NCBI GenBank assembly: GCA_963921425.1
Contig: OY992832.1
Coordinates: 10,725,249 to 10,789,248 of the forward strand
Origin: Dryas octopetala
Lineage: Eukaryota > Streptophyta > Magnoliopsida > Rosales > Rosaceae
Length of the DNA: 64,000 bases
Direction of reading: 5' to 3'
The translations under genes were made by a program, and so were the position numbers. Within the stretch, counting starts at the first letter, position 1, and every line of letters starts with the position of its first letter. A model generated the notes under the pieces. It ran no database searches. It had not been told where the DNA came from and saw nothing but the letters and a program-made list of their open reading frames with translations. Positions 1-15,502 of this stretch are shown piece by piece.

Positions 1-639
1 CTTATATATTTCCTTTCATTTTTGAGGTTACTGTTTATGCTGAGAAATTGTATGTAAACCAAATTCGGTAGTAAGCTTGAAGATTGTGTATTGTTACAAG
101 AGGCCATGATTGTGTTCTAATTGAACCAAAGTTTGTGACTTTGGGGTGTACAGAGAAGACTCGACTACTTGATTAGTATCGTAGAAGATATAAGTCTTAT
201 CAAGATTATCTAAATGGATAAAAATTATTTCTGGGATTGCATCTCTTTAAGGTAATTCATGCTAAAGACAAGGGGAGTATATATTGGGCATATACAAATG
301 GACTACCTATACAGCAGGCAGCCTGTAGTAAATTGCAGATTCACTTGCCATGGTTTTGCTGGTTTTATGTTATGAAGGGCAATTTGATTTCTCTACTGGG
401 TACAAAATTCAAAAGTTCATATGTGTTTTGAAAAGAAATTCAAATTTTCATATTCTGATCATTAAAACTGAATCAAGATTACGATCCAGGTTTTTTTAGC
501 CATACTCATGTCTGACACTTTTTATTTCCTGTGCAAATGAACTAACATGATGTACTCTTTTTTATTCATTTAATTTCTTTATTTTTCCATTAATGTACCA
601 TTCAATTTCACTGAAACAGACATACATTTTACAAACTAG
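1..639. other. Probable REV7 intron sequence, no exon recognised
   Basis: This AT-rich stretch ends in a splice acceptor (acaaactag) directly before the first visible REV7 exon at 640. It is therefore most simply read as intron of that gene, with the N-terminal exons to the left of the window. I looked for the residues that precede the GLVERVAV segment in this family and did not find them here. The only ORF (64 codons near 237-431) has no recognisable content. Confidence 0.5.
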
Positions 640-1296
640 GGTCTGGTGGAAAGAGTAGCAGTTATTTTCTTCAACAGTGAAAACACCCCTGTGGAAAGAT
701 TTATGTTTAAGCTCTCTGTGAATCAGTCTTTTGGCTCAAGGGTTGAAGAAGCTGACCTGGAGTTCTCACTTCGGTCATTTTTTGTCAAGCTTCCTGTCAC
801 AGAAGCCCTTACTAGGGTTCTTCCCCAGAGTAAGTCTTGAATTTCATAGTTGACAACTTGACATTAGTATTATGCTTCAATGTTGTATCTTTGTCTTAGA
901 ATACTATTTGATTTAGTTTTACTCGTTGGCTTTTCATTTTAAACATTTCATTTCTATCAAATTCTTTGGTTTTAATTGGTTGAAAATTGACCAGATGTTC
1001 GGGTGGTTGCTGGGTTCATGAACTATGGTCTGGATGTTCATATTTTCCTTCATTTAGAGATTGCTGCTAAGTGTGTAACCCTTTCTTTTCTAACAGATTG
1101 CAGGTGGGAGATAACTGCATACTTTCGATCCCTTCCTCAGGCGAGTACGAGTGAGGACGCAGAGTTATGGATTCCAACAGACACAAAGCAGTGGCAACAA
1201 CCTCCATTAATAACCCCTATTAAGTCAATGAGTAGCCAACCTCTATGTGTGCAGTTATATTTAGAACATCCAAGTTTATCTGAACCAGAACCTTGA
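640..1296 (+). CDS. REV7: REV7/MAD2B HORMA-domain protein, last two exons (5' end outside window)
   Basis: Two exons, 640-829 and 1097-1296, join in frame (donor gtaagt at 830, acceptor taacag before 1097) and encode the C-terminal 129 residues. The first begins GLVERVAVIFFNSENTPVER and the second begins NCRWEITAYFRSLP and ends in stop TGA. These match the C-terminal half of the HORMA domain of plant MAD2B/REV7. In the family this protein is the accessory subunit of translesion DNA polymerase zeta (with REV3), acting in the nucleus in damage tolerance; it is related to the spindle checkpoint protein MAD2. The N-terminal HORMA exons are not present in the first 639 bases, so the gene is cut by the window edge. 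The gene converges on the KARI pseudogene downstream. I am confident in the family and less so in the in vivo role. Confidence 0.88.
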
Positions 1297-1712
1297 AAGG
1301 GGAGTGCAATTGTTCAAATGCATGCATACAAGTTAAGCTGGTAGTACCGTTTAAATTTTGTTACATTCCCTAAATTTTGTTCACTGAATGATATAACTGC
1401 GTCTCATTCATTCAAACTTAAATATCAACTTCATTTATTATTAACAACTGGATTATTCCATCCTTGAAAGCACCTAGCAACAAGTAAGATACTGATGTCT
1501 CTTTACATATGGAACCAGGGCTTCAAAGAAACCATCCCATGTGCAATAACAACTAAGAAGCGCTCAAAAAGTCTTAACTACTAAGTTGTGTAATGCCATG
1601 GAAGTACATGTGAAAATGCAAACATAGAACAAACAAGGTAAAACTACAGCACTCAAACATTGCTGCCAAAAGGGATTCTGTAGGCCAGCTCAAGCAGTAG
1701 GTTCTTCAAGCT

Positions 1713-4145
<2,433 letters not shown>

Positions 4146-5363
4146 ATGCATAGGAAAACCACGTTGGTGCGCTTTCACCAACTTCTCAAAACCTCTCGTC
4201 TGTGCGAAACACACGCACATGTACTTTCGTCTCCGACCCCATGTCAGAGAATAGCTTCTATGTGGGTCCCAGTAAGGCACAAATCCGGCGGAGGAAGAAG
4301 ACCCAAGAAGAAAGTCTACCACAGAGTCCATGAACTTGACAAAGCCATGGACTTGCAGAAAAAGCCAGCCTTAATTTTACAGCTGAAATCCATTATCCAG
4401 TCACAGAAACATCGATATCTCCTTCTCAGGGACCTTGAGAAAGAAGTTGGGTTCGTTCAGAAGTGGAACTTCATGGCTGTTATAGAAAAATACCCTTCAA
4501 TATTCCATGTGGGTGGTGGTGACAGAACGCCCCCTTTTGTTAAACTCACTGAAAAAGCTGAAAAGGTTGCTAGTGAAGAAGCCGAAGCTAAGCAGTTGAT
4601 GGAACCCATTTTGGTTGACAACTTAAGGAAGTTGTTAATGTTGTCAGTTGATTGCCGGGTTCCACTAGAAAAGATTGAATTCATTGAGCACGAATTGGGT
4701 TTGCCTGGTGATTTCAAGAAGTCATTGATTCCCAAGTACCCTGAATTTTTTTCGGTTCAGGATGTCAATGGAAAAGCTTATCTTCATTTGGAGAATTGGG
4801 ATGCTTTACTAGCAGTCACAGCTCGTGAGAAACAGTTAGCTGGTAATGGGATTTTGGCCTCTGCTGGATTGGGAAAGAAGGTTAGAATATCAAAAGATGG
4901 TAACTTTCTAGGTCCACATGCATTTAGAATGAGTTTTCCTGTTGGTTTTAGGCCAAACATGAGTTATCTTGAGCAACTTGAAAGGTGGCAGAAGATGGAA
5001 TTCCCTTCTCCGTATTTGAATGCAAGGAGATTTGACATTGCTGATACTAAAGCAAGGAAGCGAGTGGTGGCAGTGCTTCATGAGCTCCTCAATTTGACTA
5101 TGGAGAAGAGGATGACATCTGCTCAATTGGATGCATTTCATTCAGAGTATTTCTTACCTTCTAAATTGCTGCTTTGTCTGATAAAGCATCATGGTATCTT
5201 TTACATAACTAATAAAGGTGCAAGGAGCACTGTTTTTCTTAAAGACGGCTATGATGGATCAAATTTGATAAACAAATGTCCCTTGTTGTTATTCAATGAC
5301 AAATTTGTAGCACTTAGCGGTAGGAGAGTGATCAATTCATGTAATGCGATGCATTCTTCATAG
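4146..5363 (+). CDS. PORR-domain organelle RNA-binding protein (WTF9-like)
   Basis: Intronless 405-codon frame. I prefer the ATG at 4146 over an in-frame non-ATG extension from 4080, because it gives a basic, Ser/Thr-rich leader ([20 protein letters not shown]) typical of organelle import. After about 50 residues comes [20 protein letters not shown] and then the plant organelle RNA recognition (PORR, formerly DUF860) domain: [85 protein letters not shown] and [20 protein letters not shown]. Family members (WTF1, RPD1, WTF9) bind organellar introns and promote group II intron splicing. The leader and domain pattern most resemble WTF9, a mitochondrial rpl2/ccmFC splicing factor, but I cannot separate paralogues without a search. 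Length fits the family and no defects are visible. Confidence 0.9.
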   Translation: MHRKTTLVRFHQLLKTSRLCETHAHVLSSPTPCQRIASMWVPVRHKSGGGRRPKKKVYHRVHELDKAMDLQKKPALILQLKSIIQSQKHRYLLLRDLEKEVGFVQKWNFMAVIEKYPSIFHVGGGDRTPPFVKLTEKAEKVASEEAEAKQLMEPILVDNLRKLLMLSVDCRVPLEKIEFIEHELGLPGDFKKSLIPKYPEFFSVQDVNGKAYLHLENWDALLAVTAREKQLAGNGILASAGLGKKVRISKDGNFLGPHAFRMSFPVGFRPNMSYLEQLERWQKMEFPSPYLNARRFDIADTKARKRVVAVLHELLNLTMEKRMTSAQLDAFHSEYFLPSKLLLCLIKHHGIFYITNKGARSTVFLKDGYDGSNLINKCPLLLFNDKFVALSGRRVINSCNAMHSS

Positions 5364-6727
5364 ATTGTTTCTTGGAAATGTAGATTTGGTTGTTTTTATT
5401 GATATTTGTCATTGCAACTTTCATGCACTGCATCTTCACCATTTAAAAGAACAACGAACTGAAATTTAAACGCTGAAGGATATAGTTTACAACTTATTTC
5501 TATCATGTCTGAACTCATTAGATGCCTACTTAAAGATGCTAAACAAGAAGCAGAAAATTTCATAATTAGGGCCAGAAAGTTATTGAAGCCAACCTTAAAA
5601 CCTTGAAGGTGCAAACTGAAGATAACTTCATGTGCCGTGACTGATAAATTTGGTTAAACACAACAATTTGGACTGTCTCCTAGTCAAGCTCCAAAATTGA
5701 TTGATCTAGAATCATCTTTCGAGTCTTGATCCTCACAATGTCCGCGCCAATCTTTAGTTGTTGGCTTTCACTGGAGAACAAATTAGAGTGCCCTTAAACC
5801 CTTTCTAGTCCAATATATTTGTACTGATATAACAAGTACACACTAGAAACTTTGCGTCAGCTCTCAACTGAGAGTTATTGGATGTGAGTCTTTGCAACCC
5901 CTGCTACTAAGGCCCCTAAAACTTCAAATCTTTGTATCAATTCACTTCCCAATACAAATTTTAACAAAGCTCAAAGATAGAACTGTAGAACTTAGAAAAA
6001 GAAGTAGCATCTTCCCGTCTTATGTCTGAAATTTGAGCCTGTTGATTATTCTCAATAAGCTAATATCAGTTACTCTTAAAATTGGATTTCAGTAATATTC
6101 TTTTGCCATTTGCTATATCCAGGTCCATCAACTTGCAGAGATTTAGGTTTCTGTCAGGAACACCCGAATCTTTTTTAAAAAAGATATCTAATGAATCAGA
6201 TGACAACGTTTTTTAATCAACTGTTCTGTGATCCTGAGATTTTCTAAGTGCACTATGTTCTTCTGACAAACTTTGAGAGTATTTCCATTTTTTTAGCTCT
6301 TTCAGAATACTGAACGGTTGCCTGTATACCCAAATAGTATGCTTTCTGACCTTTGATGTAGAGTTTGGGAACTTTGTGACTGATGTATCTGTTCTAACTC
6401 TGTTAACATGTGAATCAATTTGTATCCTGTTTGGAATCATTTTAAGAGGTATGTACAATTTATTTTCTCTGTCATTCTTGTTGTTTACTCTATTAATGTT
6501 GTTTATGTGGTTTAGATGTTTAAGGTAAGTTAATTTTTATACATCGTAAACTTATTCATATACCTGTTCACTCAAATGCTTGATCATAAAACATGTTAAG
6601 CCTGATATACCTTTTAAATTAATTAAGAAATGACATTATGCATTTAATTTGTTAAATGTGGTATCTTTTGTTTTCTAGTTCATTCTTTAGGTGGACCCTT
6701 TTGTGATGTGAGTACAGAATGACATCA
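5364..6727. other. Intergenic, no gene recognised
   Basis: This holds the 3' UTR of the PORR gene and AT-rich intergenic DNA up to the target site of the Mutator-like element at 6728. The ORFs are short and uninformative on both strands. I see no transposon ends or RNA genes. Confidence 0.5.
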
Positions 6728-6736
6728 TATCAGTAA

Positions 6737-7126
6737 GGCTTATTCGTGCCAATGCCCCTTGAAAGTAGCTTCGATTTTTAATTTGCCCCCTGAAACTTCA
6801 TTCCTCCCATTTTGCCCCCCGAACTTTACAAAATACTATATTCCGTCATGTCCGTCTTTGAATCCGTCAAAGCAGCTGACGTGGCGCTTACGTGGAGGGG
6901 CAATTAAGTCTTTTACCTGATGCAAAGTTGATAAGCCTAAAAATTAATATAAAAAACTAATTAAACTTAAAAAAATGATATAAAACATAAAAATTAAATA
7001 ATTAAATATAAAAAAACCAAAAAGAGGGTGAAAGCCCAGCAACCTCGCAGCCCCCAGTCCTGCCTCCCCCGCGATGGCTACCCAACTTACCGACCTCCTT
7101 CCCCCTTTCCGGCGCTGACCGGTAAC

Positions 7127-7183
<57 letters not shown>

Positions 7184-7768
7184 CTCCTCCTTGGTTGCGA
7201 TGACGATCATGATACGTTGTCTCCTTCCCTTGCTGCCACTGCCATGTTCGAGATCTCCCTCCTGAACCATCGCTAGTTGTTCCCTTTGTTCGGCGGCAGC
7301 GTTACCTCGAGTCAAAGACGGCGGCGTAATGGTCCACTGCCTCTGCGAAACTCTGGAAAAACACCAGGTGGTTGTGGTCGGCTTCTCATTTCGCCATCGT
7401 CAAGATCGTCCAGCAAAAATTGCAAACAAAAAAGAAACAAAAATAAAAGAATACCCATGCATCTCGCCCAGCAACCCAAAATAAAAGGGAAAAACCCCAT
7501 GATCTTGCATTTGAAGAAGACGAAGAACAAAGGGGTCCCACTTAATGCTGATGTGGAGCTGATTTGGCATCTTGTCAGTCTGATTCAGCTTTGCATCAGG
7601 TAAAAGACCTAATTGTCCCTCCACGTCAGCTGCTTTGACGGATCCATAGACGGACATGACGGAATATAGTATTTTGTAAAGTTCGGAGGGCAAAGTGGGA
7701 GGAATGAAGTTTCAGGGGGCAAATTGAAAATCGAAGTTACTTTCAGGGGGCATTGGCGCGAATAAGCC
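6737..7768. mobile_element. Non-autonomous Mutator-like element with long TIRs
   Basis: The 1,032-bp element is bounded by an exact 9-bp target duplication, tatcagtaa (6728-6736 and 7769-7777), the size characteristic of Mutator-like elements. It starts GGCTTATTCG and ends in the reverse complement. The terminal inverted repeats run about 190 bp (6737 to about 6930, about 7585 to 7768) with few mismatches. The motifs TTGCCCCCTGAAACTTCATT and CATGTCCGTC occur in both arms. The roughly 650-bp middle is more GC-rich than the arms, contains a (TC)25 microsatellite and has no transposase. ORFs across it on both strands are driven by the microsatellite and look non-coding. The middle may be captured host sequence (Pack-MULE style), but I do not recognise a source gene. 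Confidence 0.9.
7131..7180. repeat. (TC)25 microsatellite inside the Mutator-like element
   Basis: Fifty bases of uninterrupted TC dinucleotides, followed by CTC trinucleotides to 7190. It lies inside the mobile element, so it could be carried to other sites by transposition. Length in any given individual is likely variable. Confidence 0.97.
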
Positions 7769-8567
7769 TATCAGTAATTCCTTTTCTGGAAAGTGGATCA
7801 CATATAATGCCATACTCGACTACAGTTCCAAAGAATTGGCTTTCTCACGGGGATCCATTTTGGGGGGCCATGTTTTGAGGATAAAGAGAACTCTCAAAAA
7901 CTTCTGAAATTTTCCCCTGAAAATTGATTAACTTGTTCAAATGGTGACTTGGGAAGATTAAGATTTGAAAGGATGAGAAAGTTTGTTAGGAGTCACATGG
8001 AAAAAGTAAGCATGCACTTCTTGTTGTGCACTTTTGAGGGCATCATCAAAACTCAAAACAAGCTCTATTTAAATGATGGTGAGTATTTTTGAATGACTTT
8101 TCATAATTACATGATTAATTCATAGCCCTATGATTTTTGGTTGATCATAGCACACTTATGATTTGCTTTCCTTCTTCAGTCCAATATCACTTTATATAAT
8201 GCTAAAGGCACCAGTAAGAAAAGAAACCCCCCCTATTTCCTTCTTCATTCTCATTTGTTGTCTACAATGTTGAACGTGAGCTGAGTAATAACCCACCAAA
8301 CTGTCTTTTCCAGGAAACAAAGCTATGCAGTTTTCGCATTTTCTTTCCAGCTACTTATTTTACTTGAGTGACTCTTTTACAGCTTTTGCTGGAACGGTTA
8401 AAGTCTATTCTTTTTGGATTCATTGTTACCATACACAATTCCTTTCTTCCTAAGCCATTGCAACTATATCTAATCACCCAAGTGTTTGGTAGTCCTGTAA
8501 TTTTTGTGAATCCCATATTCAAATTATGTACATCATGACAGGCTATTTAATATACTAACATGTAGAG

Positions 8568-8737
8568 TAGTGTTCTAATGAGGACCTAAGTTGAAGACTT
8601 GTATATAAACTATCAGATTAGATGTGAACGGTTGTGCTGCATTTCATCTATTTTTATCCACTCATATATCTCATTGGTTCATATTTGATCTAATAGATCA
8701 ATAGAAGTCTTCAAGTTAAGTCCTCATTGGAATGCTA
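8568..8737. mobile_element. Short foldback (MITE-like) element
   Basis: Left arm TAGTGTTCTAATGAGGACCT (continuing AAGTTGAAGACTT) is matched by the reverse complement of the right arm, TAGCATTCCAATGAGGACTT (continuing AACTTGAAGACTT), enclosing about 100 bp of AT-rich DNA. The arms are about 33 bp with a handful of differences. I could not fix an exact target duplication, so the family is unassigned and the ends are good to a few bases only. Confidence 0.7.
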
Positions 8738-10670
8738 TTGTATACATGTGCATGTATAGTTTAGAATTCAGACTTTTTAATGGGTTCAACTGTCACTACA
8801 TAAAATCAGATAAGACAAAAAAGTGTGCCGACACATTGAGAAGTATTCTTTAAATTTTACTCCTTGTTTTAATCATTTTTATTTGTTCATCCTCAATTGA
8901 AAACGAAAAATCAAGCAAAAAAGTTCCTTTGTACCTTAATAATATGAGGCCTGCTAGGATATCTCTGTCGACTAGTGTGAGAATGCATTATTATGCAGGG
9001 ATCATCCATGTTTCGTTTGGTATAAGATGACATGGTGGTACATGTCTTTACTGTGAAGTCACTATCCATTCATTTTGAACTTAAGAAGTCAGATTTGATT
9101 GATTATAGGGTCTTTGATTAGCATTAGGGTTCATTGTGGAGCCCAGTAACAGGCTTAACATCCTAACTCAGTCTTGATCTGTTTGTTTCTTGTGGCCCAT
9201 TCTGTGTTGTAAAATAAGGTAGCTTCCAAACCATAAAAAAAGGTTGGCAGCTGACCATTAATTGGCATTATGGTACTAGTACAGCTTGTTACTTGAGTTG
9301 TCAATCTGAAAATGAGATGTTCCTTAAAGTCTTGTTCTTATCATATGTTATTTTGCTAATTATCTTCAATACATGTGGGAAGGTTAGAGTGGCGTATAGG
9401 GCTAGGTTGGAACATCTCATATTGTATTCCAAAGAACAATTATTGGTACATCTCAATCCCCCCAACTCAAATTGAAAACAAAAAACAATTATGTTAATCA
9501 TTATAGTCTTTGCTCATTGATGTAAACATTAGAAATAAACCATATTTTTTGACCCAAAAAAAACTGATTGGGAGCTCTGAATGTCTTGTTTGAAGTGAGT
9601 TATTATAACGTTTAAATTAGTGATGTTAAAATATTTTGACAAAGTTTCAGTTTTCTCATACTCTTTGTGAATTGTATTAAGTTTATTGGCCTTGAATCTC
9701 ACACATGTAAGAAATTTATTGCGGGATTCTTATCATAATTGCCTTGATTATTTCATCTCTTCCTTGCACATTATTGTTGGTTGATGAACAATTTAGAATT
9801 CCAAATCTTAGAAAAATAGATGACATAAAGAAAGCATCTGCATTTCATTGTAATGGATTTCATGGTCAGTGATGTTATGGTGGACACAATCTTTCCATCA
9901 ATTGTGAATTAGTTTATATATTAGACATACTAATAGAGGTTTCTCTTTGGAGAGTGATATCATATACACTGTCCAAAAGTGCTACATTGAAAATGGTTTA
10001 CATGAAATGCTGATTTAGTGCACTTTGGATACCAACCAAAGATTGGGATTTAGGTGGAAAAGGAAGCATGCAATTTGTTTAGTTTCATAATCACATCCAA
10101 TTGGAGTTTGATTTGAAATTTCTTGAGAAAATTTTGTGCTCCATGATCAATGGGCCCAATTTTCCCATTTGTCATGCACCTCATGAATTGTCGACAACTC
10201 GATGCTGTGCACTGCCATATTGGTTACAATACCAAATATCTCTTCCATTTCTTGGTTCAAAGTGATAGCTGATTCTCTGTAATGTCACCTTCAACTCCAA
10301 GTTCATGTCTACTTCACTGTTAAATGTGCAACTTTCATAAAGTGGGGAAGAAAAAGTGGGAAAAGAAGATAAAAAACATGGTACATTCATATATATATAT
10401 ATATATATCTGTGTCTTGGTTCGTGATAGAGATCATTTCAGTAGAATCACTTTATATATTTTAAGCCAACACTTAGTCCAAACCAACCTATCCTCTGCAT
10501 GCTGTCCATTCACATAGAAAATTCATCCTCCTCTACTGGTCTTGCCGTCTTGGTGTGTGCCCACTCACATCAACTATACAACATGAATGATTTTATTGGT
10601 TAGCTTTTGCAGTGGTGCCTATTGTAGACAACAAGGGATTATTACATGCTACTTTAGACAAAGTACCCAC

Positions 10671-10674
<4 letters not shown>

Positions 10675-10723
<49 letters not shown>
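10675..10723. repeat. (GA)n microsatellite
   Basis: About 24 uninterrupted GA units. It produces long Arg-Glu or Leu-Ser frames on the two strands that are not genes. Confidence 0.95.
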
Positions 10724-10724
<1 letters not shown>

Positions 10725-13700
10725 AAAAAAAGACACAATGATTTTACCCAAGATGGGGAGGGTTGGGTTTGCAACCACAATCTCCAAGGACCTATCAATG
10801 GGGTGAGTAGGACTTGTCTCAGCAGTTAGCACATGGATATTGTGTTAGTGGAAGAGGCTGATGTTTACACTTGAAGACACCAATCTGTCAAGTTCAGAAA
10901 AAAGAATAGTTGTGCAACTGTTCCTCCTTTGCTCCTTTGCTCCTTTGCTCTTTTCTTCTTTTCTTCTTCTTTAACTTCTGTTTTCCATGTTTCATCCATA
11001 GTGGGGTTTTCTGGATTCAAATATGCAATAAATAATGTCTCTATCTTTAGACTTACTCCATCATCTATCACACCAAATCCAACCCAACCTTGAAAGTAGA
11101 CTCATGGCAGGTCATTGAAATTCCTACATAAAGGAAAAAATAAATTGATTGCTAAGATATGATTTTCTACGTGACTGGTTTATGCCTTCTTTCTTTTGGG
11201 AGGTTGTGGAATCTTATCTTTTACCACCCCCCCCCACAAACAATACCCAATGCCTTTTCAAAAGATAACATATAACCCATTACCCTTTACATAGTAAAAT
11301 GAGAATGTGAAAAAGAGAAGGGCATTAGCTATTAGGTATTGTTTTTACCAAGGTCCTCTGCAATTTTACAATGTTACCTACAGAGTAATTAATGTCCACA
11401 GAAAGTGATTTTGAACAACTTGAAATCTGAATCTCTGTAATTAGGTAGGCTAGCTGTAACTAGGGTGGGTTTTAGACTTGTGTTTCATGCTTTTAATTAA
11501 GAAATGCTAAATTGGGGCCATGCATCTTAAATCCTAATCTGACAAGACCCTAGGTCTTATCAATTTTTTTTCTCCAAATGAGTTGTGAATTGTGATATGT
11601 GAGAGTGGGCCATGTGGGGTCCTTTGTCTAAAGATAAACACACATACATGTTAGGAGAGAACAAAGGAAAAGAGCAAAGCAACATAATTCTAAGATGATG
11701 GACTAGTACATGAGTGCCCCTTTTCACAAGGGAAGAAAGTTGGGGTTCCCATCATGGCCCCTCCCATGCCCCCTCTTAATTGGATCCATATTCTATGCCT
11801 TGTTGTAATGTCCATTGCTTGGCAGCCCCACCTCAACTCAACTGAAGCTTGGAATATGGTTTTTATCACCGAAGTGGACAACTTATGTGACACACATCTC
11901 CATCCCTTTACACCAAGTCTCACACCTTAGAAGGTAAAAGATAAAATAGAAAAGAAAGCACAAAGCATGGGGCTAGCTAGCTAGATAGGCTAGATACTTA
12001 GAGGGAGGTTTTTCATTTTCTCTTTCTCTTTCACTTTCTCTCTCTTTTGGGTCCTCAAAAAACAATTCCATTGGGTCAAGTGTCAAATGTCCTCATCGTC
12101 GGCATTTTTGTTGGCTTTGTGGGTAGTGTGTACGTGACCCATGAGCTTGAGTTGAGCATGCCCTTAATTATTCAATTCCTACACACATGTATTTGGTATG
12201 CATTTATATCAATGAATAGAGAAGAGGAACAAGGTAGGGATGGGATCATGACCCACATGAAGTGGATGTGTGATTCTATGGGTTACTCTTACTTTATTCA
12301 CTCATCTTTTTCATTGAAGGGAGAGATGACCCCCCCTAAGGGGTTTTGTTTGTTGCCTCTCCTTGGCATTTATAACATGTGTGCTCTAGTTGGTGATTTG
12401 GGTAAAAGCATTTATCAAAACTATTTGTACCCTTTCTAGACCGACGGACGACATTTTTAATCAAGAGTTCTTCGATACAAAATAAGAAATATGAGATTAA
12501 TATACACTGTGAAAAAGTATTTGAACGTTTATAATAATTATTCGAGTATTGTACTACAAGTATTTGAACACTTTTTCACATTCTACATCTGCATTTTATA
12601 TTAAGTAGGTTCTTTTTAGCTTCACCATATTTCAAATGGGTTGTTAGAATTCCAATGTGCAATGCAGGCATTCCACCAAACCAAGCACTTGATGACCATG
12701 AGATGTGCCATTTTCACAAAATTAAATTACTACTTAACTTCCCTTTGACAATCCCAATTATCTCCAAAGATACCATTCTATAAACTTACTTTTCTTTATG
12801 TAAAATAAAAAAAGAATAAAATCCTATAAAAATATTCATCATGTAATGTTACATGGTCGTTAGTCACTTTCGAATAAATCTAATGATGCTACAATACAAC
12901 AACGTGGTCCCATGACCATGAGTATGCACTAAGCGCCATCATGCTTAATCCGTGTAATCCATATATAACCAATCTTTATCAATACCTAATTTTATTAAAC
13001 CCGTGATTTAATTGTAATTATCATTCCTCAGTGTGATCATGCTACATTATATGCTTTTATTGGAAAAAAAAAATTATTTTTTAGTTATCTAACCAATGAA
13101 TTTGAGCAAAACGCACAATCATGCATTCATGCTTAGCTAGTTCAAATCTTACAATAACAACAAGGATTATCAAAACATTTTTAATTGAGTATGAAACTAA
13201 TAAGAAAGTCAACTCTCTTTTTTTCTTCTTTTTTAACCTTGGGTTTTTGGAATTAATTAGACAAAAAAATAGGATAATTATCAGGGAAACAAAATCCAAA
13301 AATAAAGTAATTTCCCACAGTTTTTTGCTGCCAGATGAAGCAATATGACTGCAATTGCGTAAGCTTCAGTTAACCACAAATTAAGCTAAGAGTTAACCTG
13401 CACTTTCAATACACTTTTTTTTTTTTTATATAGCACTTTTCAATACACTTCTCAACCCCCCCTTACCAAGATTTTTGTTCAACCTCTTTAATTAATTTCC
13501 ATTCTCAAATTTCACCCACTTTGAGTTTACCGAAAGTTCAAGAAATTAAAATTAGCTGAAACTAATTAATTAATTTCTTGTCAGCCATCTTCCATGATTC
13601 AAGCAAAGGCAACCTTCTCCCTTTTTAAAAAAAGTTTTTGTTTTGTGACTTTTCTTATTTGTCTTCCCAAAGGCAATGAAAGGATATGGGCATAATCTGA

Positions 13701-14896
13701 CACAGCCTTGAGAGTGACCTAAATGTTTTTCTTGATGAAAACCCAACCGGCATTGCCATTGAAATTTCACCAAATGAGACTAAACCCTAGCAATATGCAA
13801 TGTATAGGACTCTTTTGGACAATTACAAATGCATACGCCAATTATTGCCAAAATAGAATTATATAACTCCCAATTGGACAAAAAGAGTCGTCATATTCAA
13901 ACAATTAATTGGTCAATTTCTTGGCCTAAGAATAAATGATGGTCCACTAAATGAAGGGTTCTTGGCCTTGTATTATTATTGTTTGCATGTGGATAGCATG
14001 AGACGCATATAATATAAACACAATATAATCCTATACAAGTAAAACCAATATTTATATCTGTGATATACAAGTGCAAGCTATATTTTGTTTGAATAGAAAA
14101 CAAACTTAACCTAACTACAAAAATGTGGAAGGGACAAGAAAACCCATATCATGGCCAAAATGAGATGGGACTCATTTAATTTTGGGTTAATAGGGTCAAC
14201 AAAATTTGGTGCATAAGTCACGTTTAGCTGCCCAAAATTTAGATGCCATTCGGAATCCAACTTGAGCATAGATACAAACTAGAGCAAGAAAGGATAAAAT
14301 TCTTTGCAATGTTTAATTAGGTTTGTATACTTGTTATTCGGTTCTACTTTAAAGGAATTTCATAATATTTAGTGATATTGAAAATAGTTGTTAATTAAAG
14401 ATATTCTCATTTCATAAGGTAATAGTTTTGTTAATTAGTCTAGCATATTATGTTGTTACACAGTTAATTAATTTCAATCATATATGCAAATAAGAATTTA
14501 CATAATTAAGGATTAAATTAATAATATAATGATTAATATATCAATTGTTAATATATATATATTACGTAATATCACAATCAGTCTTTAGGATAGGCAAATG
14601 AGGCAATTGTATCAAGCCCTCAAATGTTAAAACTCTTAAATTTTGTAAACCTTTTATATATTGTGATGATTTTTGTAAGTACTTAATTACCCAAAAAAAC
14701 TTACTATGAACATATAAAGAGTCAAAGGCCTTATTCTTATGACACATTGGACCCTACAATCTCAAAGTCAGCTTAACATAATATTTTCTTGCCACAATAA
14801 ATTTGAACTAATATTCAAGTCATAATAATCAAATTAATGATTCAACTTTACAATCTGACTACATAATTATGTTATAAACCGACTAGTAAAAGAATA

Positions 14897-15493
14897 GGAT
14901 GCCGCTATTCGGACCTAATTTTTTTAACAGTAGCCCCAACACACTTTTTCAAACACTATCTATATTGAATCATCTACACCATTTGCGATACTAAAAAAAA
15001 CCCAAGCCTACACCCTAACACCAAAATTTTGAATCAAAGACCCTTTTACATAACCCACTTCTCCTTCTTTTATCTTTTTTCTTAAGCAATTTAGTGGCTT
15101 TCTTCTTCCAAGTCGATCCCATAGCTATTCTCACCTACCAATGCGATTAACATTTTCATATCTGATGTCGAAAACCGCATTCCTTCACAACTCTTCCTCA
15201 AAATCCCAATCACCTGCTTTGCATCGACGGACTGACCAAATTGGCATCGGCCCACTACAAGACCTGACCCTAAAATACCTTAACTTCCATTGCCAACTCA
15301 TTATGCTTGGCAGTGATCTACGAGACCCATGAAAGAGAGAGATGAGTGTCCAAGAGTGGTTTAAAATTATGGAAATGTGAAATTAAATGTTTGTCCTCAA
15401 CAGTCAATTTTTATTAAGATAAAATTGAAAATTAACATGTCATTAAATTGTTGAGGCTACTCATAAAAAAATTGGAACCGAATAGCGGTACCC
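14897..15493. mobile_element. Mutator-like MITE, diverged
   Basis: Terminal inverted repeats: left GGATGCCGCTATTCGGACCT, right (reverse complement) GGGTACCGCTATTCGGTTCC. Both continue into an AATTTTTTTA tract and AGTAGCC(C/T)CAACA, so the arms are about 50 bp. The flanks aaaagaata (14888-14896) and aaaaacata (15494-15502) agree at 7 of 9 positions, consistent with an old 9-bp Mutator-type duplication. The roughly 600-bp body has no transposase. An internal 63-codon frame has no recognisable content. Confidence 0.75.
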
Positions 15494-15502
15494 AAAAACA
15501 TA

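Larger units (their letters stand above)
7778..14887. other. Seven kilobases without a recognisable gene
   Basis: Intergenic AT-rich DNA. I find one small foldback element (8568-8737), a (GA)n repeat (10675-10723), an (AT)n run near 10390 and a weak inverted repeat around 12468-12600. The longest frame (12047-12439) starts only at a non-ATG codon, has no homology I can recognise and no plausible splice context. The pyrimidine-rich stretch near 12010-12050 next to GCTAGCTAGCTAG could be the start of a non-coding transcript, but nothing proves it. I looked for conserved plant microRNA sequences (miR156, 159, 164, 166, 172, 319, 393, 396 and others) and saw none. Confidence 0.5.

Noticed and set aside
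6944-7603. Several overlapping 72-123 codon frames on both strands
   Set aside because: Driven by the (TC)25 repeat and mobile-element interior; the Arg-Glu and Leu-Ser runs are microsatellite translation.
12047-12439. 130-codon open frame on the plus strand
   Set aside because: Begins at a TTG, not an ATG; composition is ordinary for the flanks, no known domain, no splice or codon-use support. Treated as chance.
12468-12600. Inverted words TGTGAAAAAGT / ACTTTTTCACA suggesting another MITE
   Set aside because: Only about 11 bases pair well, ends cannot be defined and no target duplication is visible.
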